Assembly: GCA_017590115.1 (NCBI GenBank)
Contig: JAGGNK010012114.1
Coordinates: 3,620,389-3,684,388 of the forward strand
Direction: 5' to 3'
Length of the DNA stretch: 64,000 nt
Origin: Montifringilla adamsi
Taxonomy: Eukaryota; Chordata; Aves; Passeriformes; Passeridae
The notes under the pieces are model-generated. The model did no database searches and was not told where the DNA came from. It saw only the letters and a list, made by a program, of their open reading frames with translations. Shown here one piece after another: positions 10,285-23,200 of this stretch (position 1 is its first letter; every line of letters starts with the position of its first letter). A program made the position numbers and the translations under genes.

Positions 10285-13200
10285 AGTATTTTTCTTTTAG
10301 TTTGCTTATGGTTGGTAATAAATATTCTGCATCACCAAACAGCTGAATTTTAGCATCAAATATACTAATCTTATCAAGAAAAGAAAACAATAATTCCTGT
10401 GAAAGTAATTGTTGTGTTTGTGTCTTTTAAGCAATGTCACGGCATTTGCTTTGCAAGTCTCGTATATGCTCAATAGCATCTTACTGCCTGAATGTTCCTG
10501 GAAGGTTGATGCTTGTCTTGGGCTGTGTGCTCATGAGCAAACAGAGAGAGGAGGATGGTCCCTGTTCAGCCTCAAAGCTCCCCAGTGCCTGCAGCTGGTA
10601 GCGGGTGCAGGCGGAGCACACCCATCCCAGCCGTCCTTTGGAGTGGGTGGATGGGGAGGAATGATTGGAGGGTAGCTGGAGCCCTGGCCTGCATGCCTGG
10701 GTTTGTGTGGGAATTCTGTCTCAAAACACCATGGCAAGGAAAGGGACGGGATGACACGCCTTTTCCGACAGATGCTCCGCACGTGGGGCACAGCCTGGTG
10801 TCTGTTGCCTGTAGGCAAGAGTCCCACAGGATTATCTTTCTTGAGTGGTACTTCACGCCATGAGCATGGCTAAATGCAGCCTCATATTTGAGTCAAAAAT
10901 GCCTTTTTTATTATATAGAGAGGATTAGCGGCTGTTCAGCTGCAATCTTGAACTTTGGGTCATAGTCTTTATGTTACTGGCTTTTCATCAGAGCTCTCTA
11001 ATGAAAGAGGGGCATCATGCATTAAAATCAACTTTTGAATTTAATTTTCTGTATGAAGAGAACTTGTTACTATGTGTATAAACTTCTAATGGCATTCAAC
11101 CCATTCCACTTCTGAATAAATTGTACTCATTAATTACAAATGCACAGCTTTTGCAATTATAACTTACTGATCCAAACTATATTAAATCAGAAATTATCAC
11201 TGTTAAATTGATTTTTTAAAAATTTCCTGTACTCTGTTATATGAGGATGATATGTAACACATCTTGTAAGAACTGTGTCTCTGCAGTAGAACTCTGTTCT
11301 CTAGAAATACGTTGTTCAGAATTTTTGTTTTGGGTTTTGGTTTGGTTGGATTTTTTTGTTTGTTTGTTTTTGGAAAGAAATTTAAGTGGAGAGTTATTTA
11401 AGGTTTTATGGGAAAGTAAGAAGACAAACTTTAAAGTAGTGATGCTTTAGGATGCGTTATTTTTTCCACCCAGTGAAATTATTCTTGATTTGGAATAAGA
11501 ATTTGTTTTTCTTTAAAAAGAAATTAAGAACTAAATCCTTAAAGATCTGCTCTGGGAAAAGGAAAGATTTTTGCATGAGCTACTACACTTTTTCATTATT
11601 ATCTGCAAGGTGTTTCCTTTTAGTTCTGTTGTAGGGAAGTTCATCATGTTCAGAAACTGATTAATTATATCACGAGATGCGTATATTTCAGGGTGGTGTT
11701 GTCTTTTTTGCTTTATCCTGTTCTATGCGAAAGACCCAGACATGCTGCCAGAACACTTCCTTTCCCAAGATAAAAAAAAAAGAGAGATCCTGTTCTCGTT
11801 CAACAACACATGTAGTCCAGAAGGCAAATTTAGCCAACATTGAGCTAATGGCCTGAAGGTGTGAGATGAGGGCTGGTGACTGGATGATTGTGAGAAAAAT
11901 GCAGTTTTGATTTGTCAAAACATTATTAAGAGTACTGCATACATGTGTTAAAGTGACTGTCAGATAAAAACTTTGAAAATATAAGACAACTTGTGGAATA
12001 GAGTAAATTCTCTGACACATGCATTTTATTTCCTTTTCAATGTACCTTTTACATTTGTAACTATTTGTTTTTGCTTGTGTTCATCTTTGTCATAATCTCT
12101 CTTGTGTAGCTGAAATCCTGGTGATAGCATCATTTGCCAAAAAAAGAAAAAAAAAAAAGAGAAAAGAAAAGAGAAAAAAACCCAAAGAAATAACACACAT
12201 CTCAAGTGTTGTTTATGTGAGAGAGGCAATTCAGCCAGGTCCTTCCTGATAACATGTTGATATGATTAGATGCTGTTGATGTTCTGCAAAGGGATGGAAA
12301 ATGTAAGCTATGTCATGCCTGCTGATGTCTGAAGTAGTCTGTAAGGACACTTTAATTGAATTACTTTCAATAGCAAATCAATTCATTAGACTTTATAATA
12401 TTTTTTTTCATAAAAGGTCAGTAATCTCTTTTAGATTGAAGCAGATAAAATAATTCATTGTTGTCACAGCCAAAGAACTTCAAGAACTTTTCAAATCCTG
12501 GAACATCTACACATATGCTTAGCTACTGCATTTTTAGGACTACTCCTCATCTTCTCCTTTGTGCCAGGCTCCAAATATCCAACTGTCTACCCAAACGAGT
12601 GCCCGTAGTTTACATGGACATGTCATCAGAACCGATTACATTGCTTATGTGTATAAATGAAGAGGAGCTGGGTGAAGACAAGAAAATACAGGTTAGCAGG
12701 ATCTAACTTTTGATCTGTTAGCATCAAACAGAAAACTGAGGGCACAGTTTTGCTTCAGATTGCATCTTCATGTTTATTTTATTAGGCATGGACTTTGTCT
12801 ATAAGAGCTAACCTCTGACTTGTTCGTATTGGTGGCATAAACCTTCCTGACTTCATTAGGAGTCAAAAATTGCTGATTTTTAAAAAAAATTTTTTTTAGG
12901 AACTTAAGTCACAAGCTCAAAATACCAATAACAATAAATAAAAATATCAAAACAATCAAGAAGGCACAGGACTGAAATGGATCTGTAAATTGAATTAGTA
13001 TTTTAGCTTCAAAGATTCAAGTACTGGAAATTTTTCAACAGTAAACCAGAGAACGTGTTAGCAGGGGGGCTGGTGTGCTACTTTGCTACTGCACTGCCTG
13101 CTTCTAGATAGTCGTCGTATGACAGCCTGCTCTAACAACTACCCACATTTAAATAGCAGGGTTGTGTAAGAATGAGCACAACACATCTACCGAAATACAT

Positions 13201-13330
13201 TTATGGTGGGGAGAGCCTTAAATATTCCAGCGGGTGGAATACACTGAGGGAGAATGTGTCGCATTTTAGTTAGACTGCATGTCAAGTCTTGGAAGGAGGC
13301 ACAGTAACTTCTCTTCCTGTTACAGAGTGG
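10285..13330 (+). other. SEMA6A: Intron 1 between the CR1 fragment and the internal CpG island
   Basis: Unremarkable intronic DNA. A modestly GC-richer patch at 10530-10830 opens overlapping frames on both strands without recognisable protein. An A-rich, purine-biased low-complexity block lies at 12138-12190. No exon, RNA gene or transposon was recognised. Confidence 0.65.
12138..12190. repeat. A/G-rich low-complexity block
   Basis: Runs of A are broken by single G residues (AAAAG and GAGAAAA units), giving a nearly pure purine + strand. It is a degenerate relative of the GAAA-type microsatellites seen elsewhere in this gene. Confidence 0.8.
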
Positions 13331-13340
13331 CCTTATAAAT
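13331..13340 (+). promoter_or_regulatory. TATA-like element upstream of the internal CpG island
   Basis: CCTTATAAAT lies about 50 bp upstream of the onset of the isolated CpG-rich patch. It matches a TATA-box core and would predict a start near 13365-13370. By itself the motif is common by chance in AT-rich DNA. Confidence 0.25.
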
Positions 13341-13389
13341 TGCTACAGGTTTCAAGAGAATACGAACATTCCCTTTTTGACACAGCTTT

Positions 13390-13735
13390 TAGTGCGGCGG
13401 TACAGCTGTGACTAATAGTGTCATGGCTGGAGGAACCGGCGGAGAGCTCGGTCACGTACATGGTTACGCGGAATGCGAGCAGCACTTCTCTGATTCCCGA
13501 AGTTCGCCGAGAGCCTGCTCGGCGCACGCTGTGGGCGCTTTCCTCCGCATGCCGCCTGCCCTCTTGTGTCTGAACAGCTCCGTGCAGGCTCCGGCCGGGC
13601 GGCGACGGGAGCGAGGGGCGGAAAAGCCGGGAGCCAGGGATGGACGCGAGCCGCGCTCTCCAAAGGCGCTGGTTTTGCCTCCGCCTGTGTGCGTGCGTGC
13701 GCGTAGTCTTGCTGCTTCGTTTGCAGCGTAAAAAG
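13390..13735. promoter_or_regulatory. Internal CpG island in intron 1 (candidate alternative promoter)
   Basis: A sharply bounded stretch of about 350 bp has many intact CpG dinucleotides and high GC in an otherwise CpG-poor AT-rich intron. It includes GGGCGGCGACGGGAGCGAGG near 13598 and an alternating CGTG tract at 13686-13704. Overlapping frames on both strands are composition shadows. Such islands often mark alternative promoters or enhancers; here it could start a shorter SEMA6A transcript or a non-coding RNA. I find no convincing donor that would define an exon. Confidence 0.55.
13686..13704. repeat. Alternating purine-pyrimidine (GTGC/GCGT) tract
   Basis: A short strictly alternating stretch, TGTGTGCGTGCGTGCGCGT, lies at the 3' side of the internal CpG island. 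Alternating GC/GT sequence is the classical Z-DNA-prone type; formation in the cell is inference. Confidence 0.8.
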
Positions 13736-14188
13736 CAGAATAGTTTTCTGCTTTCTTATACAGAGGCAGGAACATCAGAAAGTGGGTTAGCCAAACTGAT
13801 GTGCAAAAAAGCTCTAGGAGTGAATCTGAAGCGATGGGAAGAGGCTGTAATGCATATGATTAAAGTGAAACATGCTGCCTACACAGAGAATTGCTAACAA
13901 GATTCTTTCACAGCTTTCATGTCTCAGCCCCGCTTTTACAGAAAATAAATTCATGTTTGGTTTCAGTGGGTGTGTCGTTTTGCTCAGCCCTACAGGATAG
14001 ATAAGACACTCAAACAAATGCAACCAACTGCACTGAGTACAACAACGGCCTGCTTATTAGCAAAACGGTGTCCCAAATTAGCATTTGCTTGGTTTATCTC
14101 AAACGTCTTTTCTCTTAGTGCTTTATTGTTCAATACTGATAGAGAGGGGAGGCTAAAAGCACAGATTAAGTTGAGGCAAATTAATTTC

Positions 14189-14247
14189 GAAGAGAAGAGA
14201 AGAGAAGAGAAGAGAAGAGAAGAGAAGAGAAGAGAAGAGAAGAGAAA
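14189..14247. repeat. (AGAGA)n microsatellite
   Basis: About eleven perfect GAAGA/AGAGA pentamers run in tandem, all purine on the + strand. The local Glu-Lys-Arg-rich and Leu-Phe-Ser-rich open frames are repeat translations and not proteins. Confidence 0.95.
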
Positions 14248-17200
14248 TCTCATGTCCTTTAAACATTTTTTTTTTCTCCTTTTGAAACAGAAGCATAGAT
14301 ATTGCTGCAAGCCATTTAATAGTTTCTGGAAGTAATTCCACCACGTCCCCTTGTTCATATGAAGTATATTTTCTCTAGCTCAAAAGAGTATTTAAATACT
14401 CTCTCATGTTTAAAGAGCTTCCAGAATTATCTGAAGTTTTTGCAAGATGCAGAAAAATAGACTGCAGCAGCTGTATGTTGTTACAGTGTTTAGAAAAAAA
14501 AATAAAGAAATAGTAATTCAAGTAATTATTTTAAAAGAGGTTAAAAAACAGCTAAAAATGGACTTGATCCATAAAACAAGGGTAACTTTACCTTTCACTT
14601 GTCCAATTAATTTTTTTATTATTATTATTTTCTTGAGAAATGTTGTGCATTTATGTAAGAAATTTTACCTCATGTCAGTCCCATGTGAACTCAGGGGCTA
14701 TTTCAAATAATTTCATTTGTGTCTCCTTGAGACATAATATCTTTAAGTCTTCATTTTCTTAAGAATAGTCGTTATGGATCCAGGGTGGATAAAAATGTGC
14801 ATTTTGGAAGTTTTTTTATTTCGACATCCAAGGGTTAATTATGCATTAAGGACTCAAGCCCAGGTGTTCAAGTCTTAACAAAAAGGATTTGCAGAAGTTA
14901 GCATGTTCTGAGGTTTTGTTTGTTTATTTGGTTGGTTGTTTTTTACTTCAAAGCAAAATACACTGGAAAAGGTTTTGTGTTTGAACTAATTCTGCTCTCA
15001 GTCCTGCTGATCTCTTCAGGTCCCCACAGGCTGAGAAATCAGCAGAAGGACACAGCTGGCTGGCTGATCAAGATGCCTATGGTTACACGCATTGATTTTA
15101 GGCCTCTTCTGTCTTTTAACCAAATCCATTTTGCCAGGGTACTGTGGATTTGTATCTGGAGAAGACCTTTCGGAAATGTGACGTTTGTACTTGCAGCCTG
15201 CAATTGCTCTATGGACAGATGCTTGCTTCTGACCTGAGTTCACAACTTTGTCCACTGCTCAACCCACACCTCAAGTCCTAAATTTGCAAGCATGCAGCTG
15301 TTTTTAGGCGGAGCCTGGAGAAGAAAGCTGCTGTCAAGCAGCTGGCATTGTGTGTAGAAGGAAGGCACTGTGTTCACGAAGAAAGCCCTTAGTTCTTCAG
15401 CCTCATGTGAGCAGGTCTCACTTTAAAAAAAAAAAATAGCAAGTTTTTCATGTTTCAATGTGTCATGACTAAAATGTCTAGAGACATTTTACAGATACCT
15501 CTCAAATACATACACAAATAAATCAGGTTTGCCAAATGAATCATAAAATACTCTAGCTTTCCCTTCCTGAGAACATCATGAAGACGTTGCATGGGAAATG
15601 CATTGGTGATGCATGGAAATTTATCTGCAACTTAAGATATTTCATGATATCTTCACTCACACTTGTTACCTGATGATAAACCGAACTTTGCATTTGTTTA
15701 TTTAGATGTCTACTTTGTGCAGGCTCATAACTTCAGGTCAAGAAGAAGTCAAGTCTGGGAACCAGTTCCTCTCACTACAAACCACAGACTCAAGCCATCT
15801 GCCCCAAGACCATCTAAATATTTACTGGATAGCCTGGAAAGCAGGGAGGTTGGAGAGTGCGCTGGATTTTGGGGACAGCAGACACAACTGATGAAGAATG
15901 TGTTGTAGTGCAAGTCATCCTTCTGAGAGTGGTGCTTCAGCAGCCCTGGCTCTGTAGGCAGCACGCTGCCAGCTCCAGCTTAGGTCTCACTGATTCAGAC
16001 AAGGAAAAGTGCTTTCTGCAACAATGTGGTGAAACCAGCTAGAATGAAGCACAATTGCCACTGAGTGACAAGGTGGCTCGTAGTAACTAGTTAGACTGAT
16101 TCTCTTTTAAGAAATAAGTGGGATGGTTCGTGAAATTTTATAATACACTCATGATGGAAACTGTGGTCTCCCAAGAGTATACAGAGTATTTCCAGTCAAC
16201 ATCAACAGGTGACAGTGAGTGAAACAGAGCCTGTGTCTTTGGCCATGTTGTAGACTAGAAAACGCTAGGACATCTGAGAGTCATTCACATAATTCTGCTT
16301 AAAACTCCATTTCAACTTTATCTTATAAAGAGATATAAAAAGATGAAACTTATTTCTGGAACCTACAGGTCTAAGTGGAAAATTAAGGACAAGATGTCTC
16401 CCTTATCTGCAGGAAAAATTCTCACTTTTTATCAGTTCAAATGAAGTTCTTTCCTTGAACTTTAATGCATCATACCTAATGCATATGCTCAGTCTTAACT
16501 CAGCAGGCAAAAGATGACAAGCTGTGTTGTCCTGCTTAAGGATATATCAGAAGAGGATAAGTAACAGAGAATTTATCTACTTCAATATTTGTGGTGTCTT
16601 TGAAGTGCTAATAATATTTGTAAAAGTTTATATGTCAGGCTAATGCCTGCTCTGTGAGCTTGCAAGAGATTGCAAACAATGAATAACTTGCAGATTTTTT
16701 TTTTCTCCATAGTAAAACCACTAAGATGGTCCCAGTTGAGGTGCCACTTCAACTTGACCATGTTTTGTTTTGTTTTTTTTAACTTAATATTCAGTCAAAG
16801 TATTTTAATAATGTTTCTGACAGATGCTTCCAGTGAATTAAATTGAAGTTAAATTTATTGAGTGATATCAGTGCTTTTGTTGTGTGTAATCTCTCGAAAA
16901 TATTATCTTTGAAAAAATGGCATAAAGACTAAGTCAACAAGAAACCCAAAAACATTGAAATTATGAGTGGATGCAGCTGTGCTACCATACTACTCTTGCT
17001 AGGTCCCAGCTTCCCCCATGAGTGATGGGACAAACACAGATGTTTGAGTAATTTTTAAGGAAAAAATGGTTATAGGAGACAAGGAAAGTAGCTGTAAGGT
17101 CAAAGGTGAGAAGTGGAAGATTTCTCGAAAGAGAATGATAAAGGGAATAGGTGCAGGTGTATAGTCAGACTGGTACAGAGGGACAGCTGAAGTGCCAGAG

Positions 17201-20200
17201 GAGGGGAGGGCAGGGTGGAAGTGCTCTCTGCCTTACAAAACAGCAGTATGCTGTGGGGTGACTCCTTTCTGATCAGCAGTCACTATCTAAAGTGTATAGG
17301 AAGCTTGGAGTGGAAAATATAGATGGCACACAGGAGATGAAGTGACATAATTTGTCTCTCTGTCTGATTTCTCTACCCTTCACATTAAATTTGGCAGGTG
17401 GGGGAGGGAAAATGTCCGGATGTGATTCTTCTCCATCCCCACATGTTTCTCCTTGCCCTCAGAAATCTCAGGAGACTCCCAACTTCTCTCACAAGCTATT
17501 GGTAAAGAAGGTTTCCGTCATTGCCAAGGATTTTGAGAGACTGGCTTGAAGAAGCGTGTTTTTCTGTGGGGAAAAGACGTTGACACATAGGAATGCAGAG
17601 ATAGACATTAAAAACAAGGGCAGTAAGCAATTTAGTAGTACTCAGGCTTGGGCAAAGAGATGGAAGGAGGCTTTACAATTTGTGTGTTTCAAGGGAAGTT
17701 GCTAATGGGCTGTGTGATCTTCTTGCCAGGCCTGTGGCAAGTTGACATGTTTCAGCCATGAGGAAAGGGCATTGGCATCACCCGTTGCAGCTGGCTGGTC
17801 AGCTGCCTGGAACAAGTTCATGGCTTTTGGCCAGTTTCCACTGAACTAGCAAAGCCTCCTTTAAAAAAATCTCTGCACCTGGCACTTTTCAGGAAAATGG
17901 TTGATAGACTTATTGGAGAAGAAAAAGCCTGGTGAGCACAGGCATAAAAAGCTCTGAAAGTTAGATTTTGGTATGTTGTACCTTTTTAAAAAATTAGCAG
18001 CATGTGTTTTTTAAAAGAGAGGATTTGTGGGTGGGGAAGGGAAAGGGAGAATCTGGTGACTCTGGAAGCAGGCAGCCTCCAGGTCTCTGCTGGATCCAAA
18101 ATTCTTGCCAAGATGAGCAGGGCTTGTCTTTGTACAGACAACCAGTACAGGCCTGATCTTTGCAATGTGGGAAGAGTAACATGGATGCAAGGATCATCAT
18201 ATTTAAGAAGTGACTGTGACACTGTGGCTGTAACTGCAGATGTGCCAGGAGCCATGTGAAGTTCAAAGCCCCTTTTCCAGCTCCAGACCTGGATGCCTAC
18301 AGAGGGGAAACCTGCTGAGCAGGCCACTCCAGAGTGAGCCAGGAGTGTGTTATGCAGGCTGGGTAGTACTAGGAGGCAGGGCAGGATGTGTAGTGACTCT
18401 GCCTGTGTCGTGATGAACGTGAGCAATCTGGTGTTTGTCACAGGTCTTAAAACTAAAACTGAGCATAAATAAAGGACCCTACCGCAAGTGAGCAGGATTT
18501 TTATAGTGGTTTCCAGGAATGAAATCAAACCTAAACTGCAAGGGAAATATTCTCTGCCATATTCAAAGTTTGTGTACAGAACGTTTCAAATAAATGCTCT
18601 GTAAAAATGATTTAATTCTGCTGTGATTATGAACTTGCACAAGCATGCTGTTTCACATTACTGTCTTAAATAAATTTGATTAGTAACAGCTGTGACTACA
18701 TAAGTACCCCAAATTTTATTTTCTCAGTAGAAAAGGGTTGAAGAAATCCTCAAATTATTGTAAATGAAAATTTTGTTGGTATTTTAAGCTAAGATATCCT
18801 CAACAACAACCCAGCAATAATAACGTGGACATGCTCCTTCTTGGAGAGGCTGCAATTAACTGCCTTTGGTTCAGACAAATAGTCTTTTCAGTTCTTGGAG
18901 CACTCTGTGAGTATTAGCTGCTTTGTGCTGAGCAAGTACTAAAATCTAACCAAGTAATAAATGGTGCTGCTCAGTGACAGGCTGTTTGACCCAGAAGCAG
19001 GCTGCTGAGGCTGCGTTGTGAGCTATTCCCTTTCACCACGCAGACTAGGTGCAGACAGTCATCCCCTCCTACACACACGGGTATTGCATATGTTTTCCGA
19101 TGGTAGTGTTTGTTTACCACTCGTGACTGTGTTGGTTTAGGCACCGTGTGGTGCTCTGTGGGACAAAGCAGCGTCCGCACGCTGGGGACCAGGACTGTCT
19201 TTCCCACCTATTCCTCCCGCACAAAGAAAATGCTCCCAGCTGGTGGAGCAGGGATGTGCTCTGCCGCCTGTGCTCTGTGATGCTGAATCCATTGCTTGGG
19301 TGCCCCCCAAAGATGCAAAATCTCACTTCTCGTTGCCGCGAGCTGCAGAGTTACACCTGCGTTAGGGGACAGGCATCCCTGTCCCCTGCTCTGCCATGTG
19401 CTGCTGCTGCTGCCAGCACTGGCTGGCTTTCTGCATGTGTGACTGCAACCTACTTCTCTGCAGTCCCTGATGTCAGCAAGAGCTGCAGGCAAACTCTCCT
19501 ATACAGCTCTTCTGCTAATGAGCTGGTCTGCTAATTAAATAGAAAGGCATATTTGGCAGTGTCTTTGATATTTATTCTCAGTATGGCTCTTTTGACTTGT
19601 TTAGGATTGCAGGGTGGTCTTGAGGGAAAAGATATAGTAAGCAATTGCTGAGTTTGTATTATGTTTTATCAACAATGAAATAAAGTTTGTGAAATACTGT
19701 TTTGTTCCTTCTAAGCCAGATAATGCAATATAATTTTTTAAAAAACTAAAAAGGGGGAAAAAAAGAAAAAAGTAAAGCTTAACCCAGACCACACTTAGAA
19801 TTCAGAAGAATTTTAAAAAGAAGTCATGTGGGAAGGGCCTTTTTAAATGTTTTTGTGTATGCCATTTGTCCTCAGCAATGTCCATGATATATGACAGTCA
19901 GAAGTTAAATAGCATTTATTACACAATTTTGACCACCTTATATGCATTTGCTAATTCTTCTTCTAGATTATTTTTGACCATTTCAGCCTTTTTGAACAGC
20001 TTTAGGCAGATGGCATTTTCTTACAAGGAGAAAAAGCATCGAACAAACAAACAGCCCAGTCTGGGATAGGAAGGTTGACCTTTTACCCAGCAAATGAAGA
20101 GTGTCCCACCTGAATGTACATTTGCCAAGGTTAAAACACATTTTTTTGCTGAGGCAGGAAATAGGTTTAAAGCTGAGATCTTCTGCCCAGGTAGGGTGAG

Positions 20201-23200
20201 AGGCAGATGGCTGGACCCCCAGGTGATTTGTTTCTGCTCACTCACCCTATCAAGCATCAGTGCTCTGCAGTATGCAGGGACAGAGATTTCCATACCTCCA
20301 AGGAGAAACGCGTTGTTTGCCTCCTAGCCATGTGACTTACAGAAGTACCAGAAGTACAACATTAATGTGCCTAAAAGAACACCCAGACTGGGTAATTTTG
20401 AGGTTTCAAATTTTTAATTAGTTACACATTTTTCCTTTCTTCCCCTCTTTATCCACCTTTGTAAACAGAGGCAAGGTAGCTAAAGCACTAAATTTGTATA
20501 TTCACAAAAATGTGTAGAAAATGGCACAAAGCCATAAGATGGTTTAAATTTGTGAAATGCTACAAGTATTCAGTAATGCTTCTGTTCTTGGCTCTTTTCT
20601 GGAGGTCTGTTCCTGGTTGTTGCTGAGGATGGGACGGCAGGGTAGGTGAACTGGTCACAAAGGCTGGTACCCCCATTGCAGTGTTCTGATATTGTACAGA
20701 GAGTTGGACGTGTGCTTGTCTGCTGTTCAGCTAAAGATCTACTGGTGGAGTTCTGTATGCAGACTGAATGAAAAAAAAAATACTATGTTGCGACTGGCTC
20801 TTTGCTGGAAACAAGCAACAAAATATTAAAGGGAAATTTAGGATACCTTCAGCCACCTTGGTAACACAGTAATTTCCATGGACTTTCCATACAGCTTTAT
20901 GACTCTGGCTTTCCACAGTTAGTTTCATGATGCTCTTTCAAGACTAAGAATTAAAGGACTGCCAGTCCAGCAGCATCCAATAACACCTGAGAGAGTAGAT
21001 CGATTTGTAACCTTTTGTCAGTCCTGGTAAGTGTTGCAATGTGTGGCAACCATCAAGCTCGATGGTGCATTTGCGGACATCAGGTGGAAGCAGGTGCTGC
21101 TTACCTTTGTGTCTTCCCTGTGAGAAAGTTTCAAATTTGGAAATTCATATTAGGAGTAAATTGCATTGAGATTCTGAAAATCTGAAGACATGAAAATTTG
21201 TAAAAGGTGTTGAAGGGTATGTGTATGTTCCATAGGATGAGCTTTCTACTTCTTGGTCATTCATTAATATTCAGTGTGTATGAGGACTGATCTAGACTTT
21301 GTAAAGTAAAATCAAAATGTGGCTAAATATTTTTTCTTTGTACAACTGTGCAGAAGAGGGCTTCATTATCTGAGACCTGTTTTCTACCTGTACATGGGAA
21401 AACTGGACACACAGGGAAGGCGCTGTGCCTACAGCTATTTTCATTCTGATCCATTCAGTGACCATGGCTTGTTGCTGACCTCTAAAAATACTGTCTAGTT
21501 TTTTCAAAACACAAAAAAATATTATTTTCTACATAGGGATGTGAAGAAGTTCACTATTAATTACTTGCTCTGTATTCTTACTGGAAATACTAGGGAGCTG
21601 TAGGTTTTATTATTTTGCTTAATAGCAAAGGTTAATGCTGAAGGGAATATCTTCCTGGGATGTATTTGATAATTTTTCCTCTCTTACAAATAAAAAGTTT
21701 TATTTTCTCCAGGGGTTTGCTCTTATGGTTTAGCTTCATTTGCATTTATGGAGGTTTAAGGGAGGTGTCATGACTTTCAGAACTGCTGAAAATTCAAGGA
21801 GTCCTGATGGAACTGTAAAGTGCAGGATGCTTTCGAAGGGCAGGGCAGGGCGCAGACAGACCTGTACTTTTTGCTCACAAGAACAGGCAGCAACAGTCTT
21901 TTCTGTAAATGGATTCTGCAACTTCTGTGTTGATGCTAAATCCCCAGGAACTGCTGGGATCAGGTAGACTCAACCCATCTGGTGCTGCCATCCCGACCCA
22001 CTCCACACCTCGCTGGGCCCTGCTGGGTTGCACTGGGCCAGAACAAGCTCACTTCTGTCTGCAAGAAGTGGTCCTTGGAAGGCTTATTTCTATCAGTGGT
22101 TTGAATTCCTTGACCTGGGTCTCTGATGAGTGGTGATAAAATACGTCACAAAGTCTTTCCTAACATTCATAGGAGGGTTGTTTTTCTGGAAATGTGAAGA
22201 GACTCTCCTGACCAGATATTGAAATAATGAAATAAGGGAGCTAGCAACATATTCCTGAGGGAACAAAGAGTTCTCTTATTCCTGAAAAATTCATTTAATA
22301 TCTTGGTTTCAGAAGCCAGAGCATCAAAGAAAATACCCAGTTATATAGTAATGTAATAAAAAATTACAGGGTTTAGCAACTCTGTTTAGGCACACAGGAA
22401 AACTTTTCTTTAAAGATAAAAATACACATTGCATTATCTGGCAAGTAATATAGTGACTCTTAGGTTATCTTCAAAAAAGTGTATGTCTGCCTCTTGAAAC
22501 AAAAGCTGACTTGGTGAATTAAGAAACAAAGACTTTATAAATTTTGATGTTACTGTTCACTCATCATCAGGTGTGTCAGTGTAAAAATAGAGACAGTCCC
22601 TCTGAACAGACAGTGTGTGAAACTAATAGTGTGCCTTCAGACTCCATGCCTATTTTTTTGCAAGTCAATCTTTGAATTTAAGTAATGTTTTAAACAGCTT
22701 TATCCATATACTCAGAGACTGGAAAACAAGGTCAGTGTAGAGTCCATCCTGTAGGTAGTTATTAAAGCAGACTGCTGAAAATGAAAAATTCAAGCAGATA
22801 TCTGCATCTGCTTTGCATATTTAAATGAAAAATAAAACAAAGAAAAAGCATCTAAAGTTCTGGGGGTCTTGTAGTGAGTCTATACTTCTGAGTAGAAACT
22901 CTTAGAATAACTTTAAAAATTCAGGAGTGCTAGGGCAGCACTAGAGGGAAACTGGGAGCATCATGTTTTCATGAAATTGTTTTTTGCCACTCATATAGAA
23001 TATGAGACCAGCAACATCGCAGTTAGATTCTTGAAATTTTTACAAGAAATTTATCATCAGCAGTCAGACTGTCACTGGGAAAAGAAATATAATCTGCAGG
23101 TTACACTTAAAAAAAATAGATATTTTTCAGGACTTGTGTATCTTATAATCAATCCTATTGTGTTTGAGCATAGCAACAAAAGCTACTGAATAAGGGCTGA

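Noticed and set aside
13970..14358. Frames containing Glu-Lys-Arg-Arg repeats and their complement
   Set aside because: They are produced by the AGAGA microsatellite.
17986..18528. A 180-codon minus-strand frame
   Set aside because: No motif or family similarity, and a shorter competing frame overlaps it; most likely chance.
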